Source: Campylobacterales bacterium (lineage in GTDB: Bacteria; Campylobacterota; Campylobacteria; Campylobacterales; Hydrogenimonadaceae). From it: a DNA stretch of 9,921 bases. How positions within the stretch are numbered: the stretch's first letter is position 1; each line of letters starts with the position of its first letter. Positions 1 through 9,921 of the stretch are shown here, piece by piece. The DNA lies in assembly GCA_027065635.1 (NCBI GenBank), contig JAMONQ010000102.1:1-9921 (forward strand). Reading direction: 5' to 3'. The translations under genes and the position numbers were made by a program. The notes under the pieces are model-generated. The model had not been told where the DNA came from and did not search any database. It saw only the letters and a list, made by a program, of their open reading frames with translations.

Positions 1-586
1 TTTTTAGAGCCTCTTCCATCGCCCTGGCCCACTCCTGCTCCGTTTCTGGATCGAGCTCTGCCGGCGGAAGCGGAAACTTCTGCTCTTTTTTGTCGTCTCC
101 GTCCCGAGGAGCCTGCTCTTTTATCCTGTTCTTGTTCTGTTCGTTGAAGCCCTCTTCATTGCTCTCGTCATCGTTGTAGTCTTCATTTCGGATCTCGTCT
201 TTTAGCTGCGCATAGATCTCTTCGGCATACATACCGCTAAAACGGTCGTCGTAGTTGGCACGCTCCGGGATTGCAAAGCCGTTCTCTTTGAGTATGGAGT
301 TTATGGCGTAATCGGTAGCCAGCTGCCAGAGCCAACCCTGACGGGAGACTCTTCTGTTTTCATGAGAGAGAACATGGTGCATCACACTGTTGGCCAGGGC
401 AAACTCTATCGTCTCCACCGGCTCTTCGGCAAAATAGGCCTCGTTATACTGAAGGGTTCTGCCGTCGCTCAAAAAGGCTTCCATATCCGCCGCTTCACAC
501 TTCAGGCGGCTGGCAAGCATACCGAAGTACGGATGCTTTACGACAAGTCTCGTTTTGGCTTTCGCTATCTTTTGTTCTACGTTCAT
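1..586 (-). CDS. DUF2201-type putative metallopeptidase / VWA-like protein, N-terminal part (runs off left edge)
   Basis: An open frame starts with ATG at 584-586 and stays open to the window edge, giving 195 visible residues. The start overlaps the TGA of the upstream ATPase gene by four bases (ATGA). I see no good Shine-Dalgarno there, so translational coupling is likely. Residues 55-146 match the DUF2201 N-terminal putative metallopeptidase domain as I know it: a helix ending in HHVLSH (70-75), then RR, then WLWQLATDYAINSIL, and GMYAEEIYAQL. The expected HExxHxxxxH appears as N66-S67-V68-M69-H70 with H75, so the first His and the catalytic Glu are missing while two later His remain. A charged, low-complexity linker follows (about 148-180), then the start of a helix EQEWARAMEEALK. 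In this family a VWA-like domain with a metal-ion site normally follows; it would lie outside the window. The role is unknown. Pairing with a MoxR ATPase suggests an ATPase/VWA partner complex. The family assignment is from memory of motifs, not from a search. Confidence 0.8.
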   Translation of the reverse strand, partial: MNVEQKIAKAKTRLVVKHPYFGMLASRLKCEAADMEAFLSDGRTLQYNEAYFAEEPVETIEFALANSVMHHVLSHENRRVSRQGWLWQLATDYAINSILKENGFAIPERANYDDRFSGMYAEEIYAQLKDEIRNEDYNDDESNEEGFNEQNKNRIKEQAPRDGDDKKEQKFPLPPAELDPETEQEWARAMEEALK

Positions 587-1584
587 GCCAGCAGATAGCC
601 AAAAGCCTTGATCCAGCGTTTCCACTCTTTAGCCTTCTCCAGAAGGACCCCTTTTTGCTGAAGTTCCCTTACGATCATAACCGAAAACTCCGGATCGAGT
701 TCAATCAGATAGGCAAGAAGGTTTTCGAGCACATCGGTAGATGTTTGCGAAGAAACTCTCGTGACGATCATCGAAGATAGCACATGCAAAGCGTTGGGAT
801 CTTTGGGGACAGGCTGCGTTTTCCCCTCCAAAATCGCATCGAGATCGGGAAGATCCTCAGCGGCAGATCTCCAGCTGAGAAACTCGGCTGCCAACTCCTC
901 ACCTATACTTCCGGAAATCAGCGGCATCAAAAGCTCCGGCTCTGGAGTAGATTTCAAAATCCGGTCTACATACTCCCAGCTTCTTGGAGTGGCAAAACTT
1001 CTATGAACCGACTTGGCATCGAACATGAAAAGTGCATCGGGCCTGGCCGATATAAAGCCGACGACAGAGTGATCGAAACCGTTAGCCATAGCCCAGCTTC
1101 GCCACTGCGCGGCGTCGATCTCCATCTCCAAATGCACGAATCTGTTTGCCAGAGGAGCCGGCATCCTGAATACGGCACCCCTGTCGCTCTCCCTGTTTCC
1201 GGCCGCCACTATCGCCCACCCTTCAGGCAGCTCGTACTCTCCTATCCTGCGATCCAAAATGAGCTGATAAGCGCTTGCCTGCACCATAGGCGCCGCAGTG
1301 TTTAGCTCGTCCAGAAACAAGATCCCCTCCGGACTGGATCCATCCGGCAAAAATGCCGGAGGCGCCCATACAGCCTTGTGCGTCTCCTGATCGAAAAACG
1401 GGAAACCCCTAAGGTCGGTAGGATCCAGAAGAGTCAACCTCAGATCTATAAAATCCACTCCGCGATCCGAAGCTATCTGTCGAACGATGGAGGATTTTCC
1501 TATTCCGGGGGGTCCCCATAAAAAGGTTGGAACCTTCTCGTCCACCAGGTGGGATATCGCCGCTTTGACTTCAACGGGACGCAT
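583..1584 (-). CDS. MoxR-type AAA+ ATPase
   Basis: A 333-residue AAA+ ATPase of the MoxR class, expected to be cytoplasmic and to remodel or activate partner proteins using ATP. Visible motifs are Walker A GPPGIGKS (24-31), Walker B ILFLDE (88-93), the sensor-1 Asn of AAGNRESDRG (N130) and the arginine-finger segment MPAPLANRF (R148). All catalytic residues are intact. The long insert between Walker A and Walker B (RLTLLDPTDLRGFP) is typical of MoxR-like proteins. The C-terminal part (about 190-333) is helical and less conserved. The ATG at 1584 is preceded by AAGGAG with four bases between, a good ribosome binding site. The gene overlaps the next one (DUF2201-type) by four bases, the usual MoxR-VWA arrangement. 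The 59-nt gap upstream is the loosest junction in the unit. MoxR families vary widely in target, so no substrate is assigned. The ATPase call is secure, the subfamily less so. Confidence 0.92.
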   Translation of the reverse strand: MRPVEVKAAISHLVDEKVPTFLWGPPGIGKSSIVRQIASDRGVDFIDLRLTLLDPTDLRGFPFFDQETHKAVWAPPAFLPDGSSPEGILFLDELNTAAPMVQASAYQLILDRRIGEYELPEGWAIVAAGNRESDRGAVFRMPAPLANRFVHLEMEIDAAQWRSWAMANGFDHSVVGFISARPDALFMFDAKSVHRSFATPRSWEYVDRILKSTPEPELLMPLISGSIGEELAAEFLSWRSAAEDLPDLDAILEGKTQPVPKDPNALHVLSSMIVTRVSSQTSTDVLENLLAYLIELDPEFSVMIVRELQQKGVLLEKAKEWKRWIKAFGYLLA

Positions 1585-1600
1585 CTGACTCCTTTTTCAA

Positions 1601-1632
1601 AACTTACAACTTACGATACACCCCTACGGGGT
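1601..1632. repeat. Small hairpin and tandem heptamer in the spacer before the ATPase gene
   Basis: The 59-nt gap between the repeat-protein gene and the ATPase gene contains AACTTAC twice in direct tandem (1601-1614). It also holds a 5-bp inverted repeat ACCCC-TAC-GGGGT (1620-1632). The hairpin has no T-tract on the minus strand, so it is not a standard terminator, and no convincing -10 box is visible behind it. It may only affect mRNA stability or be chance. Confidence 0.4.
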
Positions 1633-1643
1633 TGAGACCATCT

Positions 1644-3020
1644 TCACATTCCGATATTGTGCTTGATATATGCGCCAAACGCTTCGTTTCTCTTTACTAT
1701 CGTATTGAGTTCAGAATCTGTCTGGTACCCCAAAAGAATATCGATAGGAGTGGACGGATTGGATGCTAGAGCCGCCATGATTCCCCTATCCCTGATTTTC
1801 GAGAAGTTCTTCAAATGAACCTGAGGCATGGAAGGGTTTGCGGCCAAACCGATATACACCTCCTTATCCCTAATACGCAGCAGTTTTTGCAGTATATCTT
1901 CGCCTACCGCTTCGTTTGTCGCCAGCTTTCTGTATATAGCCATCTCCTTTTTTGCATAGAGAGCTTCATATACCGCCGGCGAGACTCTCTCGTTTTCAGC
2001 CAATGATTCCAAAAGGGACGACTTGCCGCTCCGTATTAGTTTCAAGGCGTTCTCTTCGCTCAGGTGCCAGTTTTTGCCTATGGCCCGAAGTGTATCCTCA
2101 TCGTACTCTTGTATATCGTCAAGTATCCTGTCGCTCAACGGCTGACTCTTCAAAAACGAGAGTCTGACGGCTTCGATACCGCTCTTTAAAAGCCTTTCAT
2201 GAAGAGATGGATCGAGCGACGGATTTTTGGCGAGTGCCTCCAGAACAAGCTCGCTTCCGTTATCGTACAGTCTGTGCTGCAATTCGGTCGGAAGCTTTTC
2301 ATGCATCGCCGCAAACGCTCTTTCGCGCTCTATCCTGGAGCCGGCATACTTCTTCAGCAAAGATTCAGGAATTGCAGGATTGATCAGTAGCGACTCGTGC
2401 AAAGTCCGGGGCATCCATACATCGACGCTTCGCTGACTGATTTCATAATCCGGTATCATTGCCATCGCTTCGAGCAATTTCTCATCATCGCACTGCGCCG
2501 CAACCAGAAAGGGACCGAGGGGGGAGTACTGGATATTGTGGTTACTATTTATATCAGGATAGTATCTGGCCACCAGCGATCCTGCGACATCACGGTTTTC
2601 ATCTGTCTCGAAAGGTCCCTTCCCCTCCCAGTCGTACAGCTTCAGGATTTCACAGTAGAGCCGGTCGGGAATCGCCCGGTTGTTGAGCAGATTGATTATG
2701 CGCTCTTTGTTTCTAAACAGGGTAAGACTGCCGAGCAGTGCATCACGATCGATCGTTGCGGCATAATATCTTTCAAGCTCCTCTATGGATACGACAGGAA
2801 TACCTTTTTTCTCCATCGAATCGCACATCGCTTCCTCGACCGGATTTACCAGCCTGCCAAACACGATCATCCCGATCGATTCGTCACTCTCGTCATCCGC
2901 TCTGACAGCCCCCGACTGCTCCAGAAAGAGCTCTATATCCTCCCTGCTCATCGTCTTTGTCTTGCCGACAAAAAGAACGCTCTTTCCCGCAAGCTTGTCG
3001 ACTATCTTTTCGATACTCAT
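1644..3020 (-). CDS. BRCT-like N-terminus plus nine 26-residue LRV/HEAT-like repeats
   Basis: I place the start at ATG 3018-3020, giving 458 residues (MSIEKIVDKL...). It sits 10 nt after the ankyrin gene's stop, with TGAGG upstream acting as ribosome binding site. The longer frame from 3110 would overlap the ankyrin gene by 80 nt and lacks such a site. Residues about 9-86 resemble a BRCT fold: AGKSVLFVGK, SREDIELFLEQSGA, IGMIVFGR, GIPVVSIEELERYY. The usual late Trp is absent. Residues about 90-210 are helical and unassigned. From 211 to about 440 there are nine repeats beginning at 211, 237, 263, 289, 314, 340, 366, 392 and 418, consensus LAxNpxLPxxLLxxL, like leucine-rich-repeat-variant (LRV) or HEAT-like solenoids. 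There is no signal peptide or membrane segment, so a cytoplasmic scaffold is likely. Function is unknown. Its place between an ankyrin protein and a MoxR ATPase suggests a binding or adaptor role. The repeat count is direct observation; the BRCT call is tentative. Confidence 0.85.
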   Translation of the reverse strand: MSIEKIVDKLAGKSVLFVGKTKTMSREDIELFLEQSGAVRADDESDESIGMIVFGRLVNPVEEAMCDSMEKKGIPVVSIEELERYYAATIDRDALLGSLTLFRNKERIINLLNNRAIPDRLYCEILKLYDWEGKGPFETDENRDVAGSLVARYYPDINSNHNIQYSPLGPFLVAAQCDDEKLLEAMAMIPDYEISQRSVDVWMPRTLHESLLINPAIPESLLKKYAGSRIERERAFAAMHEKLPTELQHRLYDNGSELVLEALAKNPSLDPSLHERLLKSGIEAVRLSFLKSQPLSDRILDDIQEYDEDTLRAIGKNWHLSEENALKLIRSGKSSLLESLAENERVSPAVYEALYAKKEMAIYRKLATNEAVGEDILQKLLRIRDKEVYIGLAANPSMPQVHLKNFSKIRDRGIMAALASNPSTPIDILLGYQTDSELNTIVKRNEAFGAYIKHNIGM

Positions 3021-3030
3021 CGTATAGGCC

Positions 3031-3528
3031 TCAAAATGGATTTGCAATCTTTTTGTCCAGCCACTCTTTTGCCCTCTTTCTTCCGAGTTTTCTCGCATAA
3101 TCGGCCGCACTCAACCCCATCTCGTCCACGGCAAAGATATCGGCTCCCTTTTCATATAGCAGCTCCATCATTTCGATATAATCGAAGCTCGCTGCCAGCA
3201 TCAGTGCCGTCATCCCGCTCTCTCTGGCTGTAACGGACGGATCGATTCCGTACTCCATAAGAAGTTTCGCCAGATCGGTTCTGTTCTTTTCGACCGCCTC
3301 GTCAAGCAGACCGACACCCTCAGGAGTCTTCCAGAAGATATCGGCTCCGCAAGACAGAAGCATGCGTACCATCTGCTCCGAAGAGTTGTGGCGGATAGCC
3401 AGCGCAAGCAATGAGCGTCCATCCTCATCACAAAGATTCGGATCGCATCCGGCATCGAGCAGTTTCCTAACCGGCTCTATGTCATCACGACATACCGCCT
3501 CTATCAATTCTCTGTTTTTCTGATTCAT
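3031..3528 (-). CDS. Ankyrin-repeat protein
   Basis: A 165-residue protein made almost entirely of ankyrin repeats, a fold that mediates protein-protein contacts. Repeats fall at about 4-36 (LIEAVCRDDIEPVRKLLDAG), 37-69 (DGRSLLALAIRH... LLSCGADI), 70-103 (EGVGLLDEAVEKNRTDLAKLLMEYG) and 104-137 (GMTALMLAASFDYIEMMELL). A capping segment follows at 138-165 (GLSAADYARKLGRKRAKEWL). There is no signal peptide, so it is probably cytoplasmic; periplasmic ankyrin proteins of related bacteria carry one. The ATG at 3528 is the only reasonable start, since the next Met is beyond repeat 1. No Shine-Dalgarno precedes it; instead an extended -10 promoter lies six bases upstream. The gene leads the four-gene unit and its TGA is part of the ribosome binding region of the following gene. 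The binding partner is unknown; the adjacent repeat protein or ATPase are natural candidates. Confidence 0.9.
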   Translation of the reverse strand: MNQKNRELIEAVCRDDIEPVRKLLDAGCDPNLCDEDGRSLLALAIRHNSSEQMVRMLLSCGADIFWKTPEGVGLLDEAVEKNRTDLAKLLMEYGIDPSVTARESGMTALMLAASFDYIEMMELLYEKGADIFAVDEMGLSAADYARKLGRKRAKEWLDKKIANPF

Positions 3529-3534
3529 ACCGGG

Positions 3535-3543
3535 ATTATACCA
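3535..3543 (-). promoter_or_regulatory. Extended -10 promoter of the ankyrin-led unit (probably leaderless)
   Basis: Read on the minus strand the sequence is TGGTATAAT, a perfect TGnTATAAT extended -10, followed by CCCGGT and then the ATG. Upstream DNA is T-rich with no clear -35, as is common in Campylobacterota. Initiation about seven bases after the -10 would fall at or next to the start codon. It would therefore produce a leaderless or nearly leaderless transcript for the downstream four genes. Confidence 0.65.
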
Positions 3544-3605
3544 ACAAACAAGAAAAGGTAGGAAGGAAACTCATTTTAATTTTCTATTTTTAACTGATAT
3601 TACGG

Positions 3606-3682
3606 TGGTGACCCCGGCGCGATTCGAACGCGCGGCCTTCGGATTAGGAATCCGACGCTCTATCCAGCTGAGCTACGGGGTC
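3606..3682 (-). tRNA. tRNA-Arg (anticodon CCT), CCA encoded
   Basis: The 77-nt minus-strand sequence folds as a complete tRNA: acceptor GACCCCG pairing with CGGGGTC, D arm GCTC/GAGC, anticodon stem TCGGA/TCCGA with loop TTCCTAA, and T arm GCGCG-TTCGAAT-CGCGC. Discriminator A and an encoded CCA end follow. The anticodon CCT reads AGG, so it carries arginine. It lies 93 nt behind fusA on the same strand. No convincing promoter of its own is visible, so it may be processed from a fusA read-through transcript, although weak promoters cannot be excluded. Confidence 0.97.
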
Positions 3683-3719
3683 TGGCGACAGAAGAGTGAG
3701 AGTGGTTGTACTTGGATCG

Positions 3720-3742
3720 GGGTGGACGCAAAGCGTCCACCC
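3720..3742 (-). terminator. Perfect 10-bp hairpin between fusA and tRNA-Arg
   Basis: GGGTGGACGC and GCGTCCACCC (3720-3729 and 3733-3742) form a perfect GC-rich stem with a 3-nt loop, 33 nt past the fusA stop. On the minus strand no run of T follows (CGATCCAAG), so it does not meet the rule for an intrinsic terminator. It may act as a 3'-end stabiliser, a processing site before the tRNA, or a weak terminator. The stem is certain, the role is not. Confidence 0.45.
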
Positions 3743-3775
3743 GTAGGTTTTCATATAAGGCTATTACCGTTTTGT

Positions 3776-5851
<2,076 letters not shown>

Positions 5852-5887
5852 CGTTGTTTCCTTTGAGAATTGGTAAATTTTGTCGTG

Positions 5888-5893
5888 ATTATA
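5888..5893 (-). promoter_or_regulatory. -10 box of a fusA promoter
   Basis: The minus strand carries a consensus TATAAT 36 bases before the fusA ATG, just past the T-run of the rpsG terminator. Upstream is T- and A-rich with no clear -35 hexamer. Initiation near 5880 would give a leader of about 30 nt containing the AAGGAAA ribosome binding site. Its position right after a terminator makes a functional role likely. Confidence 0.65.
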
Positions 5894-5904
5894 GCGAAGA
5901 GAAG

Positions 5905-5940
5905 TTTAAAAAAGACCAAACAGGCGGAGCCTGTCCGGTC
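5905..5940 (-). terminator. Intrinsic terminator after rpsG
   Basis: On the minus strand GACCGGACAGGC pairs with GCCTGTTTGGTC over 12 bp (two G-U pairs) across a TCC loop, followed at once by six T (complement of 5908-5913). This is a textbook intrinsic terminator, 28 nt past the rpsG stop. It would end or attenuate transcription from rpsL-rpsG before fusA. Confidence 0.88.
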
Positions 5941-5967
5941 GGCGGATAACGCGGAAGTCCGATAGGC

Positions 5968-6447
<480 letters not shown>

Positions 6448-6457
6448 CTACTTGAAA

Positions 6458-6829
6458 TTATTTGGGGCGCTTCGCACCGTATTTGGAGCGTGAAACTCGT
6501 CTGTTAGCCACTCCTGCCGTATCGAGTGCTCCACGCACGATATGGTACTTTACACCCGGAAGGTCTTTTACACGACCGCCTCGCACCAATACAATCGAGT
6601 GCTCCTGCAGGTTGTGTCCCTCACCGGGAATGTAGCTGATCACTTCAAAACCGCTGGTAAGTCTGACTTTTGCGACTTTCCTCAGGGCCGAGTTCGGTTT
6701 TTTCGGTGTCGTTGTATAGACACGCGTACATACTCCGCGACGCTGCGGACACTTCACAAGCGCGGGAGATTTTGACTTTTTGATTACCTTTTTGCGTTCT
6801 TTTCGAACCAATTGATTGATGGTAGGCAC
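6458..6829 (-). CDS. rpsL: 30S ribosomal protein S12 (GTG start)
   Basis: A 123-residue S12, normal length, the small-subunit protein at the decoding centre that affects accuracy and is the target site for streptomycin resistance. The start codon is GTG at 6827-6829 ([13 protein letters not shown] follows), supported by AAGGAA eight bases upstream and by exact agreement with the family N-terminus. The conserved loops [12 protein letters not shown] (K43, K44) and [11 protein letters not shown] (K88, D89, P91) carry the unmutated residues associated with streptomycin sensitivity. D89 is the position that is methylthiolated in other bacteria. It is followed by rpsG after 22 nt in one transcription unit. 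The 139-nt region upstream separates it from rpoC and holds promoter-like AT-rich sites, so it may be transcribed both from rpoBC read-through and from its own start. Confidence 0.98.
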   Translation of the reverse strand: MPTINQLVRKERKKVIKKSKSPALVKCPQRRGVCTRVYTTTPKKPNSALRKVAKVRLTSGFEVISYIPGEGHNLQEHSIVLVRGGRVKDLPGVKYHIVRGALDTAGVANRRVSRSKYGAKRPK

Positions 6830-6876
6830 TCAAATTCCTTTCTTAAATTTAAATTCTGGCTGGAAATCGATGGCTA

Positions 6877-6904
6877 ATCTTATCCAAACAAACATAATAT
6901 TTTA
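6877..6904 (-). promoter_or_regulatory. Candidate promoter region for rpsL-rpsG
   Basis: Within the AT-rich rpoC-rpsL gap the minus strand shows TAAAAT (6899-6904), TATTAT (6894-6899) and, further on, TGGATAAGAT whose hexamer TAAGAT lies at 6877-6882. Any of these could be a -10, and none has a clear -35. They would give a leader of roughly 40-65 nt. I cannot choose among them, and AT-rich spacers produce such hexamers by chance. Confidence 0.4.
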
Positions 6905-6955
6905 CTTAAATTAAGCATCTTTTAATAATGTGGGGCTTTTCTGCATCCATTCATA

Positions 6956-9921
<2,966 letters not shown>

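Noticed and set aside
784..1305. Plus-strand frame of 173 codons
   Set aside because: Antisense to the ATPase gene, whose Walker motifs establish the real frame.
3021..3110. Upstream extension of the 458-residue protein by 30 codons
   Set aside because: It would overlap the ankyrin coding region by 80 nt; the ATG at 3020 has a ribosome binding site and begins the BRCT-like fold directly.
2397..3233. Long plus-strand frame of 278 codons
   Set aside because: It lies opposite the repeat-protein and ankyrin genes, shows no domain-like pattern and is rich in residues typical of antisense frames. The minus-strand proteins have clear repeats.
3683..3719. Possible separate promoter for tRNA-Arg (TACAAC with a distant TTGCGT)
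   Set aside because: The spacing is only 15 bases, the -10 is poor and the -35 would lie inside the hairpin stem.
6645..6833. Minus-strand frame starting TTG just before rpsL
   Set aside because: It is an out-of-frame shadow of rpsL, which has the full S12 sequence.

Overview
The window reads as a chromosomal segment of a Campylobacterota (Epsilonproteobacteria) genome. RpoC has the long trigger-loop insertion and the wording ([15 protein letters not shown]) that I recall from Helicobacter pylori and its relatives, and the order rpoC-rpsL-rpsG-fusA without tuf directly behind it fits that phylum. Base composition looks moderate, near 50% GC, which would suit Sulfurovum-, Nitratifractor- or Hydrogenimonas-like chemolithotrophs better than the AT-rich pathogens. 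The genus cannot be fixed from this sequence alone.

Every supported gene lies on the minus strand, so transcription runs from right to left. From the right edge: the C-terminal two thirds of rpoC (6969-9921, 5' end off the window); a short AT-rich leader with promoter-like sites; rpsL (S12, GTG start); rpsG (S7); a strong intrinsic terminator followed by a separate promoter; fusA (EF-G); a perfect 10-bp hairpin; and tRNA-Arg(CCT) with encoded CCA. This is the conserved transcription and translation half of the window.

The left part (1-3543) holds a compact four-gene unit: an ankyrin-repeat protein, a protein with a BRCT-like N-terminus followed by nine repeats of about 26 residues, a MoxR-type AAA+ ATPase, and the start of a DUF2201/VWA-like putative metallopeptidase (3' end off the left edge). 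Spacings are 10 nt, 59 nt and a 4-nt ATGA overlap. The unit appears to start from an extended -10 promoter placed so close to the ankyrin ATG that the mRNA would be leaderless. MoxR ATPases commonly pair with VWA proteins as chaperone-like or remodelling machines. Here two repeat-scaffold proteins are added, and the HExxH site of the metallopeptidase-like partner is degenerate. This unit is the least understood part of the window.

No insertion sequence, phage gene, CRISPR array or rRNA was seen. No intergenic stretch exceeds 140 nt.
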